52,382 nucleotides of DNA from contig CAZWLJ010000020.1 of the NCBI GenBank assembly GCA_964634605.1, positions 1 to 52,382 on the forward strand, in the 5' to 3' direction. The notes under the pieces were generated by a model that was not told the DNA's origin, ran no database searches, and saw only the letters and a program-made list of their open reading frames with translations. Both the position numbers and the translations under genes were made by a program. This stretch comes from UPXZ01 sp964634605 (GTDB taxonomy: Bacteria > Bacteroidota > Bacteroidia > Bacteroidales > Paludibacteraceae). Below, in pieces: positions 26,297 to 34,848 of the stretch (positions are counted from its first letter, which is position 1; every line of letters begins with the position of its first letter).

Positions 26297-28417
26297 TTAT
26301 TTTATCGTCAGTTCCCTGATCAGGCGGTCAGCACCACCGATTTTTTCCATCACCCACATCACGTAGCGGATATCCACGTTGATACAGCGTTGGAGGTTAG
26401 GCTCGAAGATGATATCCCCGCTCATGGCTTCCCAGTTCCCGTCAAATGCCAGTCCGATGACTTCGCCTTTCGAGTTGAATACCGGACTACCCGAGTTACC
26501 ACCCGTTATATCGTTGTTGCTGATAAATGCCAGGTGCATCTTGCCTGTTTTGGCGTCGATGTATCGGCCGTAATCACCCTTCTGTATCGCTTCTTTCAGC
26601 TTTTCGGGTACCAGAAATTCCGGATTCTCGGGATCTTCTTTTTCCAGAACGCCTTTCGTGGTGGTGTAGAATTCGTAATCAACACCATCGGCCGGTTTGT
26701 AGCCCAGAACTTGTCCGTAGGTAAGTCTCATGGTGAAATTGGCATCCGGATACATCGGTTTGTTTTTCGCAGCTGCCCATTCCTTGAGTGCTTCTTCGTA
26801 AAGTTGCTTGTTTTTGCCGATTATTTCCAGCGCCTCATCATACTCTTTTGTCCGCAAATCAGTCATTTTCTTCATTATGTCTTTGCCGAAAGTGACTGCA
26901 GGGTCTTTTGAAAAGTCATATTTGTTATTTTTCAGCGCTTTGGCAAGTTTATCCTGCGAAGTGAATACTGATTTTGCGAATAAATTTTCAGCGAATTTTG
27001 CATAATTACCCTTGAATTTCTTATCAATGATTTTGTAGATTTCGGGCAGGGCATCTGTGCTTACCGATTTCCGGTAGGCTTCCAGCAGGGCTATGAAAGT
27101 CTGTTTGTCCACTTCGGGATAATAATCCTTGTACATGGCGGCTGCTTTGGCAAGATTAGATTCGGCTGATGATTTTGCATCCGTAGATGACAGGATAAAT
27201 GACGATATACGCGGTAATTCCACTCCTGCCAGCAACGATTCGCGCAGGTATTCTATTGCCTGCTGGTTTTTATCTATTTTTTCGTATGCTTTTTTCAGTT
27301 CGGGAAGTATGTTGCCATATTTTTGATTGAGTGCTGTATTGCTGCTGATCCATTTTGTAAATTCAGCTTCCTGATTTTCTTTTTCAGCTATTACATTCAG
27401 ATTTTTAATGGCGTTGTTCATGCCTATGCTGTTTTTCCAGTAGTTGGCACTTCCTGCAAATTTATTGGCGTAGGCAATATTGATTGCTTCATCTGCGCGC
27501 ATATATTTCCTCCACACATCCTGCTTCACACCACGCATTTCGATACGGGCGCTGTTGCCGTTTTTTACCCGGTTTTTTATCGCAAAGGAGGTGGCATAAC
27601 GGTCGGTGGAACCAGGGTTACCCAGTATCATGGCGTAATCGCCTTCGCTAACACCCTTGCCGGAGATAGCAGCAAAGCGTTTGGGAACGTAAGGGATGTT
27701 TTTATCAGAATAATCAGCGGGTTTGCCGTCTTTATCGGCATAAACGCGGAATACCGAAAAATCGCCGGTATGGCGCGGATACATCCAGTTGTCGGTTTCA
27801 CCGCCGAATTTTCCGATGGATGACGGAGGTGTGTAAGCAAGCCTTACGTCGCTGAATCTTTCGTATACAAAAAGATAATATTCATTCCCCGAATAGAAGG
27901 AACGAACATTTGCAGTGTAGTTGGTCTGGCCTTTTGCTTCTTTACGGATAGTTTCAGTTATTTCATTCAGTGCTTTTTCCCTTTCTTTACCCGTTAAATT
28001 TTTGGCATGTTCGAGTACGCGTGGAGTTACATCTTCCACTTTTACCAGAAAAGTGACCGTCAATCCATTGCATGGCAATTCATCCGAAAGTTCTGCTGCC
28101 GTAAATCCGTCTTTCAGGTAATTGTGTTCTACGGTGCTCAGTTGCTGAATGGCGCTGTAGCCGCAATGGTGATTGGTAAACAGAAGTCCGGCTGGTGAAA
28201 CCATCACACCGGTGCAACCGCCTCCGAAAATTACCACCGCATCTTTCAGGCTGGTGTTTGTGTCACTGTAAATTTCCTCTGCAGTCATTGACAGTCCCAG
28301 TCCCTGCATTTTATGGATGTTGAGTTTCTCAACCAGTGGCAACATCCACATTCCCTCGTCGGCTTTTATGCCCATGCTCAGCAATACCGAGAGCACAAAT
28401 AATGTTATTTTCTTCAT
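26297..28417 (-). CDS. S46-family dipeptidyl peptidase, DPP7 type
   Basis: A 706-residue periplasmic serine peptidase with a signal peptide (cut near IKADEG, residue 19). It takes dipeptides from the N terminus of oligopeptides. The catalytic His is His84 in FTNHHCG, and the catalytic Ser is Ser642 in GGNSGSP; the Asp lies in the middle of the protein. The residue 18 positions past the Ser, which sets specificity in S46 enzymes, is Gly660 in AFDGNWEAMSGD. Glycine there marks DPP7, which prefers hydrophobic residues in the second position, whereas DPP11 has arginine for acidic ones. It helps a peptide-fermenting life style, together with the DPP III gene of this window. A 9-bp hairpin sits in its leader, 16 bp before the start codon. 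Confidence 0.9.
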   Translation of the reverse strand: MKKITLFVLSVLLSMGIKADEGMWMLPLVEKLNIHKMQGLGLSMTAEEIYSDTNTSLKDAVVIFGGGCTGVMVSPAGLLFTNHHCGYSAIQQLSTVEHNYLKDGFTAAELSDELPCNGLTVTFLVKVEDVTPRVLEHAKNLTGKEREKALNEITETIRKEAKGQTNYTANVRSFYSGNEYYLFVYERFSDVRLAYTPPSSIGKFGGETDNWMYPRHTGDFSVFRVYADKDGKPADYSDKNIPYVPKRFAAISGKGVSEGDYAMILGNPGSTDRYATSFAIKNRVKNGNSARIEMRGVKQDVWRKYMRADEAINIAYANKFAGSANYWKNSIGMNNAIKNLNVIAEKENQEAEFTKWISSNTALNQKYGNILPELKKAYEKIDKNQQAIEYLRESLLAGVELPRISSFILSSTDAKSSAESNLAKAAAMYKDYYPEVDKQTFIALLEAYRKSVSTDALPEIYKIIDKKFKGNYAKFAENLFAKSVFTSQDKLAKALKNNKYDFSKDPAVTFGKDIMKKMTDLRTKEYDEALEIIGKNKQLYEEALKEWAAAKNKPMYPDANFTMRLTYGQVLGYKPADGVDYEFYTTTKGVLEKEDPENPEFLVPEKLKEAIQKGDYGRYIDAKTGKMHLAFISNNDITGGNSGSPVFNSKGEVIGLAFDGNWEAMSGDIIFEPNLQRCINVDIRYVMWVMEKIGGADRLIRELTIK

Positions 28418-28432
28418 ACGTGATTAAGTCCG

Positions 28433-28451
28433 TATCCATCCCGGATGGATA
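28433..28451 (-). promoter_or_regulatory. perfect 9-bp palindrome just upstream of the DPP7 start
   Basis: TATCCATCC-C-GGATGGATA is symmetrical over 19 bp, with one more pair after a wobble. It lies 16 bp before the start codon, so it may be a DNA operator or, if the transcript starts upstream, an RNA hairpin close to the ribosome entry site. Confidence 0.55.
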
Positions 28452-28561
28452 TGGAGAAGTTGTTTGTTTTTATTTGAATTTAATTAATTGGAAATGAACG
28501 GAATTTATATGTCTTCCGGACAATATCAGGTTCCCCGTTTCAGAAACAAAGAGGATTGTTT

Positions 28562-29581
28562 TCAGTCGAGTATTGTAATCCAGTTGTGTGTATCCGGTTC
28601 ATCGCCGTACTGTATAGCTCTGAGTTTGTTGTAGAGTTTTGTGCTCCACGGTCCCGGTTTGCCATCTTTGGCGAAAACATAGGATCTTTTTTCCATCAGA
28701 TCGTCGATACGCTCTATCGGACTGATAACTGCTGCTGTACCACAGGCTCCGGCTTCCTCGAATGTTGCCAGTTCGTCTTCAGGTACTTCTCTTTGCTCAA
28801 CTTTCATCCCCATTTCTTCGGCCAGCACCATCAGGCTTTTGTTGGTGATTGAGGGCAGAATCGATGTGGATTTCGGGGTGATGTAGGTGTTGTCTTTTAT
28901 TCCGAAGAAATTGGCAGCACCACATTCGTCGATGTATTTCTTTTCTTTGGCATCGAGGTAAAAAACGGCTGAATAGCCCATTTCATGTGCTTTCATTCCG
29001 GCTACCATACTGGCTGCATAGTTTCCGCCAATTTTGAAAGTACCGGTTCCGAGCGGAGCTGCACGGTCGTATTCGCGCATGATCACGTAGGGTGTTGTAG
29101 CAAATCCTCCCTTGAAATAGGGTCCGACGGGTGTCACAAAAATCAGAAATTCGTATTCTTTTGCCGGTTTCACACCTACCTGAGCACTTGTGCCAATAAG
29201 CAACGGGCGGATATAAAGCGAAGCACCGCTTTCATATGGCGGAACAAATCGTTCGTTGAGTTTCACTACCTTCAGTACGGCTTCTTCGAATTTTTCGACA
29301 GGTAACTTTGCCATCATAATACCATCGCACGACTTCTGAAGACGCATGGCGTTTTCGTCCAAGCGGAATATGCGGATTTTCCCGTCTTTTCCCTTGAAGG
29401 CTTTCAGTCCTTCAAAAGCTTCCTGACCATAATGCAGGCTTGTTGCAGCCATGTGCACAGTTATGTTTTCGTCAGTACATGTCCTTATTTCACCCCATTC
29501 GCCATCTTTGTATGTGCAACGAACGTTGTAATCGGTTTTCATATAACCGAATCCTAAATTGCTCCAATCTGTATTTTCCAT
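28562..29581 (-). CDS. ilvE: branched-chain amino acid aminotransferase
   Basis: A 339-residue fold-type IV PLP enzyme that interconverts leucine, isoleucine and valine with their keto acids. The PLP lysine is Lys183 in GTGTFKIGGNYAAS, and EECGAANFF-like IDECGAANFFGI follows; YIRPLLIGTSAQVGVKPA is typical of the eukaryote-like BCAT group found in Bacteroidetes. It should act in the cytosol in synthesis or in fermentation of branched-chain amino acids. No other ilv or leu gene is adjacent, and it is 144 bp from the DPP7 gene. Confidence 0.93.
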   Translation of the reverse strand: MENTDWSNLGFGYMKTDYNVRCTYKDGEWGEIRTCTDENITVHMAATSLHYGQEAFEGLKAFKGKDGKIRIFRLDENAMRLQKSCDGIMMAKLPVEKFEEAVLKVVKLNERFVPPYESGASLYIRPLLIGTSAQVGVKPAKEYEFLIFVTPVGPYFKGGFATTPYVIMREYDRAAPLGTGTFKIGGNYAASMVAGMKAHEMGYSAVFYLDAKEKKYIDECGAANFFGIKDNTYITPKSTSILPSITNKSLMVLAEEMGMKVEQREVPEDELATFEEAGACGTAAVISPIERIDDLMEKRSYVFAKDGKPGPWSTKLYNKLRAIQYGDEPDTHNWITILD

Positions 29582-29750
29582 AAATTTTGAACTAACTTCC
29601 CGATGAACTCCACGGGGAGATTAACGAGCGTTTATAAATTTTGTTTTATATAAGATGTAATGTAAAATCAGCAAAATAATTTGCATCCTGACTCAAAAAA
29701 TTATTCCTTCAACTCTTTTCAGAGTCATTCCTGAGCCTTTTTTCTGCTAA

Positions 29751-30374
29751 TCAGTCTTTTATCTGTGAAATAATCAGAATGCTTTCGTTTCCCGTGTTGA
29801 ACAACAAATCAATAATGCTCAGATCCGGGATAAAGCCGAATTTATTTTCAAATACCTGATAATAAGGCTCTATGTGAAACACCGGTTCTTTTTTCGGATG
29901 AATTGTCTCCCGAAAGTCGGCTCCGTATGTTTGCCCGTCATCGTATTTACCGGTAAGCTCTATCGTAGCAGGCATATCCAGCAATTCGAATATCAAAGTT
30001 AGCAATTCGTGGTTGTAATCCCAAAGAAATGTCCATTTTTTTTCGAAGAATGGACGAAAATCGTCCTGGTAATACTCAAAAAACGGACTGTTCATGTAAG
30101 CGCTTGCGATGGCTCTCCAGTGAGTTTGCTGCCAGTTGCCGTGTGAGGATATTCTTACGTCCCGGATTGGATTTTTTTTGCCGCTGTTGCTTTCCACGGG
30201 GATACTCAGGGTTTCCGTCCCGTTGGCTGTGGCTATTCTGCACCGGTTTCGGTACGATTGTTTCTGGTAGTTCTCAGATGCTTCCAGCCATATTTTATTG
30301 GAGTTCTTAATTGCTGCAAAGTACGAAACGGGTGGGAGATACGCCGTCGTGAATACAGAAGCAGACCTCCGCAT
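29751..30374 (-). CDS. WbqC family protein
   Basis: A WbqC-like protein of about 207 residues: it starts MRRSASVFTTAYLPPVSYFAAI, has WLEASENYQKQSYRNRCRIATANG and ETLSIPV, and ends in a helical part with GFIPDLSIIDLLFNTGNES. These motifs are conserved in the family, whose role is uncertain (surface glycan or glycolipid in some gene contexts). The open frame continues upstream to 30614, overlapping lepB. ATG at 30542 would overlap lepB by 14 bp and add 56 Ser/Thr-rich residues; ATG at 30374 starts where homologues start and is preferred. It lies directly after lepB and is probably cotranscribed. Confidence 0.8.
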   Translation of the reverse strand: MRRSASVFTTAYLPPVSYFAAIKNSNKIWLEASENYQKQSYRNRCRIATANGTETLSIPVESNSGKKNPIRDVRISSHGNWQQTHWRAIASAYMNSPFFEYYQDDFRPFFEKKWTFLWDYNHELLTLIFELLDMPATIELTGKYDDGQTYGADFRETIHPKKEPVFHIEPYYQVFENKFGFIPDLSIIDLLFNTGNESILIISQIKD

Positions 30375-30528
30375 TCCCTTCGGGAGCGCAGAGGTAGTAC
30401 AGGCTGTATTACTGCTTATTTGTGATATCAGATCTTGTCCTTTTCCCTCTGATGCGGATACCTGACAAAAATCTGTTTCAGCGCTTTTGGATTCTTTATT
30501 TTGAATGTTAAGAGGCACGCTTCGCGTT

Positions 30529-32019
30529 CTATTGTCTGGCATTTTTAAAGAATCTTTCGAACCGGATTTTTCCCTTGAAGAGTGACTTGTCTTTGTTGAG
30601 TGACAACCATACAAACATCGGACGTCCTACGATATGGTCTTCGGGTACAAATCCCCAATAGCGCGAATCGAAAGATTTGTGCCGGTTGTCGCCCATCATC
30701 CAGTAGTAATCCATCTGGAAAGTGTACGAAACAGCTGGTTTACCGTTAATAAAGTACTGCCCGTTTCTGACTTCCACCTTATTCCCTTCATAATCTCTTA
30801 TACAACGTTCGTAAACCGGGTAGGTGTCTTTATTTAAGGCGATTGTGCTTCCTCTTTTCGGAATAAATATTGGTCCGTAATTATCTCTTGTCCATTTCAA
30901 ACCTCCGCCGAGCGGATATACATCCATGTCGTTACGGTAAAATGGAAATGCATAATCAGGTTCAATCACCAATTTTGTGACTCCGCGGGTATTTTGCATT
31001 TGTTTGTATGATTCTTCAGTCAGCGGGAAATGGTAAATGGGGCTGTTTGTGTTCAATCCCAGCTTCTGCAATAGTTCAGGGAACTGGTTGTTGTCAATTT
31101 CCCACGTATCTTCGACACTGATGTTCATTTTTTCAAGCGCCTGGCGGCTCAGGCGGGTACCATCGGTCTGTACAAAATAATTGTACTGAATTCCCGGATA
31201 TTTTGGCTGAGGTTTCCCGTTTGTAATTATCTGGTTGTTAATTATTTGCAGGGTATCGCCGGGTAAGCCTACACATCGTTTCACGTAATTCTCACGGCGG
31301 TCAACCGGACGGTACATGATTTCTCCGTACTGAGCTGATTTTGACTTTACAATTTCACGTCCGTACTGATAGCAGAGTTCGGCAGTAGGCTCAACCTGCA
31401 GATAATTTATCACATAAGCCAATCCCTCGCGGTAACAACTGGTGTAATAATCCGGATTCTGCGCCTTGAAAGCTATCGTGTCGCCAGCCGGAAAATTAAA
31501 TACCACGATGTCGTTTCTGTCGATGTTGTCGTGTCCTTTGAGTCTCCGGTATTTTATCTGTGGTTTTTCCAGATATGACTTCGAATTGAGAATGGGAAAT
31601 GTATTCTGAACCAGCGGGAATGAGAAGGGAGTCATGGGTACACGCGGACCGTAACTTGCTTTGCTCACAGCCAGAAAATCACCGACGAGCAGCGTTTTTT
31701 CGAGTGATGAAGTGGGTATCTGATAGTTCTGGAACAGGTAGTTGTTGATAAGGTACACGGCTATCAGAGCAAATCCGATAGCATCAACCCAGCTCATCAC
31801 CGAGCGTACAGTCTTGCTTTTTGAATTTTTCCACCAGGTCCATGGGATGTATTTGGTAATAAATGTATCAAAAATCAGTGGCAGAACCAGCATCCACCAG
31901 TAATTGCCGAGCCAGATTACAAATAAAATATATACCAGACACCATACAATGGCTTTTATCCATTGTTTGACAGGTTTATTAAAACGCGAAACCGGCTGAG
32001 GATTAGTTTGAGTTGTCAT
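30529..32019 (-). CDS. lepB: signal peptidase I (long Bacteroidales form)
   Basis: A 496-residue membrane protease that removes signal peptides from exported proteins. Hydrophobic segments at about 20-50 and 80-95 anchor it. The catalytic Ser105 lies in QIPTSSLEKTLLVGD and the catalytic Lys247 in YVKRCVGLPGD; YWMMGDNRHKSFDSRYWGFVP is the usual C-terminal box. The Ser-Lys distance of 142 residues is much more than in E. coli (55), because of insertions that are normal for this group. The usual glycine before the catalytic serine is a serine here. It follows dapB by 87 bp with a -7 box between. Confidence 0.93.
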   Translation of the reverse strand: MTTQTNPQPVSRFNKPVKQWIKAIVWCLVYILFVIWLGNYWWMLVLPLIFDTFITKYIPWTWWKNSKSKTVRSVMSWVDAIGFALIAVYLINNYLFQNYQIPTSSLEKTLLVGDFLAVSKASYGPRVPMTPFSFPLVQNTFPILNSKSYLEKPQIKYRRLKGHDNIDRNDIVVFNFPAGDTIAFKAQNPDYYTSCYREGLAYVINYLQVEPTAELCYQYGREIVKSKSAQYGEIMYRPVDRRENYVKRCVGLPGDTLQIINNQIITNGKPQPKYPGIQYNYFVQTDGTRLSRQALEKMNISVEDTWEIDNNQFPELLQKLGLNTNSPIYHFPLTEESYKQMQNTRGVTKLVIEPDYAFPFYRNDMDVYPLGGGLKWTRDNYGPIFIPKRGSTIALNKDTYPVYERCIRDYEGNKVEVRNGQYFINGKPAVSYTFQMDYYWMMGDNRHKSFDSRYWGFVPEDHIVGRPMFVWLSLNKDKSLFKGKIRFERFFKNARQ

Positions 32020-32080
32020 GTGTTTCGAATAATTATGAATCGGATTTTATGAAAACAGTTTGCAGATACAGAATAATTTA

Positions 32081-32088
32081 CAAATATA
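32081..32088 (-). promoter_or_regulatory. -7 promoter box of lepB
   Basis: The minus strand reads TATATTTG between dapB and lepB, which would give a leader of about 55 nt. No -33 TTTG was found. Confidence 0.4.
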
Positions 32089-32106
32089 TTACATATTGAG
32101 GATTTA

Positions 32107-32823
32107 TTAAAACTTCAGCATATCATTCATCGTAAGAAATCCTTTTTTTCCACAGGTGAATTCGGCTGCCACCACTGCTCCGAGTGCAAATCCTTCGCGG
32201 CTTTTTGCATCATGTTTTATTTCGATACTGTCGGCTGCACTTTCGTACCGAATGGTGTGAATTCCGGGTACCTGGCCTTCGCGTACCGATTTTATTGCCA
32301 GCTCGTGTGCTTCATTTTCATTTTCTTTCACCCATTTTGTCTTGCGGTCAAGATTCCTGATAATGCCTTCTGCCAGAGTAATGGCAGTTCCCGATGGAGC
32401 ATCGAGTTTTTGAGTATGGTGTATTTCTGTCATTTCTACATTATACTCCGGAAAACTATTCATCATTTTGGCCAGGTAATTGTTCATTGCCATGAAGATA
32501 TTTACCCCAAGACTGAAATTTGATGACCAGAATAAAGTATAATTGTTTTTTTCTACTTCAGCCTTTATCCTGTCGAAATGCTCTGTCCAGCCCGTCGTAC
32601 CTGATACAACCGGAATACCTGCCCGGAATGCTTCTTCGTAATTTTCAACCGCAGTGTGGGGTGAAGTAAATTCAATAGCCACATCAGCACTTCTGAAAGC
32701 ATCCGATGCGAAATCTTCCCGATTGTTGATGTCAATTATCGAAACTATGTCGTGACCACGCTCCAGGGCAATATTTTCGATGATTTTGCCCATTTTTCCA
32801 TATCCAATTAATGCTATCTTCAT
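32107..32823 (-). CDS. dapB: 4-hydroxy-tetrahydrodipicolinate reductase
   Basis: A 238-residue enzyme of the lysine and diaminopimelate pathway. The N-terminal Rossmann motif is IALIGYGKMGKII; the substrate-binding and catalytic segment is TEIHHTQKLDAPSGTA (about 132-147). EFTSPHTAVENY and VSGTTGWTE are also typical. It is slightly shorter than the E. coli enzyme (273), as is common in this phylum. It should be cytosolic. It is followed by lepB and preceded by the aroB unit. Confidence 0.94.
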   Translation of the reverse strand: MKIALIGYGKMGKIIENIALERGHDIVSIIDINNREDFASDAFRSADVAIEFTSPHTAVENYEEAFRAGIPVVSGTTGWTEHFDRIKAEVEKNNYTLFWSSNFSLGVNIFMAMNNYLAKMMNSFPEYNVEMTEIHHTQKLDAPSGTAITLAEGIIRNLDRKTKWVKENENEAHELAIKSVREGQVPGIHTIRYESAADSIEIKHDAKSREGFALGAVVAAEFTCGKKGFLTMNDMLKF

Positions 32824-32943
32824 GTTTTATCGTTAAATGTCTCCAATTCTTCCGCCACAGGAATCTTTTGGTTATTTTTTTTATTTTACTGATTATGATT
32901 TTTTCTAAAGCGGCTAATCCGGTTTTTCAAAAATGCTTTTGTT

Positions 32944-33300
32944 TTAAAATTGCCCCGTTCCTAGCAGTACGAGTGTGCAGGCTTCTTCTGATAAGATGCC
33001 GTTTTCTTCGAGAACTCTGTAGAATTCATTGTTCTCAGTTCCGGGATTGAAAATTACCCTTCGGGGTTTCAGCGATACGATGTAGTCGTAGTATTGAGGC
33101 TGGTGCTTTGCTCCTACGTATAGCGTAACAGTGTCAATATCTGAGTATTGCTTCATTTCAGTAGCTATTGTTTTCCCGAAAATTGTTTTGGAACGTAAGC
33201 CGAGCAATTCAATTTCATGCCCGTTTTTCAAAAGTCTTTCAGCGGCTTTGTATGAATAGCGCTCCGGATTGTCCGAGGCTCCGATGATCAATGTTTTCAT
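32944..33300 (-). CDS. CoA-binding domain protein (CoA_binding_2)
   Basis: A 118-residue single-domain Rossmann protein: KTLIIGASDNPERYSYKAAERLLKNGHEIELLG at the start, TVTLYVGAKHQPQYYDYI in the middle, and RRVIFNPGTENNEF. This is the stand-alone CoA-binding fold; the exact role is unknown. It starts 14 bp after aroB and is almost surely cotranscribed with it. Confidence 0.88.
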   Translation of the reverse strand: MKTLIIGASDNPERYSYKAAERLLKNGHEIELLGLRSKTIFGKTIATEMKQYSDIDTVTLYVGAKHQPQYYDYIVSLKPRRVIFNPGTENNEFYRVLEENGILSEEACTLVLLGTGQF

Positions 33301-33314
33301 TTCATTCAGTCTGA

Positions 33315-34364
33315 TTAAATCGACAGAAAATCAAGACTTTCCACTATCTCTTCTCTCGTGGCAGTCTGGTTTATTTTTACATCACCTGCATCAGCAAGCA
33401 GTGTGAAATTGATTTCCCTGCTTTCGTTTTTTTTGTCATGTTTCATCAACTCCAGTATTTCCTCGTAATCATTGCATCCGCAGTCGTATTTTCCGTAATT
33501 TTCTTTTATGAAATACTTCAGTTTCAGCAGTTCTTCTTTTGGAAAACCGAGTTTGATGTGTGAAAGATACAATTCGCAGACCAGACCCCATGCAACTGCG
33601 TAACCATGAAGCACCGGTTTGCCCGTTTTGTAGCTCAGGCTTTCCATGGCGTGGCCTATGGTATGCCCCAGGTTCAGCGATTTCCGGATATTTTTCTCTG
33701 TAGGATCAGCTGCAGCAATGCGCTCTTTTATTTCTACACTGCGTATAAGCAGGTTGTTGAGTCTTTGGTAATCCATCTGCTCCAGATCAATTCCCAGTAC
33801 TTCGTTCAGGTCTTTCCTGCTGCTGATAAGCGCATGCTTTATCATCTCAGCAAATCCTGAACGTATGTTTTTGTCGTCGAGCGAACGGAAAAAACCGACG
33901 TTTATAAGTACTTTCTCGGGATGCGAGAATGCACCGATTTCATTCTTCAGTCCCAGGAAATTTATCCCCGTTTTTCCGCCTGATGCAGCATCAACGGCTC
34001 CAAGAAGCGTAGTCGAAACATTTACAAATGCTATTCCGCGCTTGAAGGTAGCGGCTGCAAATCCCCCGATATCTGTAATCATGCCGCCTCCCACATTGAT
34101 GAGCAGCGACTTGCGGGTAGCTCCGTTTTCAGAGAGATACTTCCAGATTTGCACGAGTGAATCAATGTTTTTTTCGTCGTCGCCAGCCTTTATGGTGATT
34201 TGATGGCTGTTTCTTATTTTTTCAGAACAGAAAAGTTGTGGAAGGCATTTTACCCGGGTATTGGTATCGGTCAGTATAAATATATCGTCACTCTGCCAGG
34301 GTTGTATAACCTGCTCCAAATCGCTGATGATATCTGTACTGATTATGGTTGTAGGCGCAGTCAT
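33315..34364 (-). CDS. aroB: 3-dehydroquinate synthase
   Basis: A 349-residue enzyme for the second step of the shikimate pathway, converting DAHP to 3-dehydroquinate with NAD and a metal. Motifs are GGGMITDIGGFAAATFKRGIAFVNVSTTLLGAVDAASGGKTGIN (NAD and substrate site) and LNLGHTIGHAMES with HGYAVAWG (metal ligands). ATG at 34364 is preferred; the longer frame starts at a TTG upstream. The -7 box at 34393-34386 would give a short leader of about 15 nt. Confidence 0.94.
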   Translation of the reverse strand: MTAPTTIISTDIISDLEQVIQPWQSDDIFILTDTNTRVKCLPQLFCSEKIRNSHQITIKAGDDEKNIDSLVQIWKYLSENGATRKSLLINVGGGMITDIGGFAAATFKRGIAFVNVSTTLLGAVDAASGGKTGINFLGLKNEIGAFSHPEKVLINVGFFRSLDDKNIRSGFAEMIKHALISSRKDLNEVLGIDLEQMDYQRLNNLLIRSVEIKERIAAADPTEKNIRKSLNLGHTIGHAMESLSYKTGKPVLHGYAVAWGLVCELYLSHIKLGFPKEELLKLKYFIKENYGKYDCGCNDYEEILELMKHDKKNESREINFTLLADAGDVKINQTATREEIVESLDFLSI

Positions 34365-34385
34365 TTGTTGTTTTTTTGAATGGTG

Positions 34386-34393
34386 CAAAGATA
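34386..34393 (-). promoter_or_regulatory. -7 promoter box of aroB
   Basis: The minus strand reads TATCTTTG 21 bp before the ATG at 34364. This supports that start over the longer frame, whose TTG at 34388 lies inside the box. Confidence 0.5.
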
Positions 34394-34484
34394 CGCTTTA
34401 TTCTTAAAATTGTATTTTTATTTCATCGTTTTTAAGGTTAGCCACTCATTTGAAAGTTGTTGTGTTAAAAATAATAAAAATTGA

Positions 34485-34515
34485 TTTGATGTATGAACAT
34501 ATATTCATACATTTG
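34485..34515 (+). promoter_or_regulatory. Bacteroidetes promoter of the arsR-type operon
   Basis: TTTG at 34485-34488 and TACATTTG at 34508-34515 are 19 bp apart, a full consensus match. It sets the start of the regulator gene downstream of it. Confidence 0.8.
34491..34510. promoter_or_regulatory. candidate ArsR-type operator inside the promoter
   Basis: GTATGAA-N6-TTCATAC is a perfect 7-bp inverted repeat between and partly over the two promoter boxes. Size and symmetry are like known ArsR/SmtB operators, so it is probably the site through which the regulator represses its own operon. Confidence 0.65.
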
Positions 34516-34534
34516 CATTGTAATTCGTGAAAAT

Positions 34535-34828
34535 ATGAACAATGTAGAAAACAAAAAAATGGAAGATGCTGCATACATGCTCAGGGCAATTTCGAATGCT
34601 ACGCGTTTGAAAGTAATTTCAAAACTGAAGGATAGTGAAGAAATGTCGGTTTCGCAACTGGTGGAAGAAGTTTCGTGCGAGCAGTCGCTGCTTTCTCATC
34701 ATCTGACCGATATGCGTGCCAAAGGCATACTCAACTGCCGGAAAGACGGGAAAAATTGCTACTATTCTTTAAAGAACAGACAAATTACACAAATACTCGA
34801 TTGTATACAGGGTTGCAATTGTAATTAA
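34535..34828 (+). CDS. ArsR/SmtB-family transcriptional repressor
   Basis: A 97-residue winged-helix repressor. ISNATRLKVISKL begins the fold; CEQSLLSHHLTDMRAKGIL is the recognition helix and RKDGKNCYYSL the wing. The classic ArsR metal motif ELCVCDL reads EMSVSQL here (36-42), so both metal cysteines are serines. Other cysteines are Cys48 at the head of the recognition helix, Cys68, Cys75, and Cys90, Cys94 and Cys96 in the C-terminal tail. The sensed signal is therefore not classic arsenite; a thiol, persulfide or different metal site is possible. ATG at 34535 is chosen because the frame's earlier ATG at 34493 lies inside the promoter. It starts an operon that reaches 36558. Confidence 0.88.
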   Translation: MNNVENKKMEDAAYMLRAISNATRLKVISKLKDSEEMSVSQLVEEVSCEQSLLSHHLTDMRAKGILNCRKDGKNCYYSLKNRQITQILDCIQGCNCN

Positions 34829-34848
34829 AAAAGCAAAAACAGAGAAAA

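Noticed and set aside
21600..26300. A horizontally acquired polysaccharide island
   Set aside because: No mobile genes, tRNA or flanking repeats were found, and base composition looks similar to neighbours by eye.
34493..34534. Longer start for the ArsR-type regulator
   Set aside because: The ATG lies inside the promoter and operator, upstream of the predicted transcript start.
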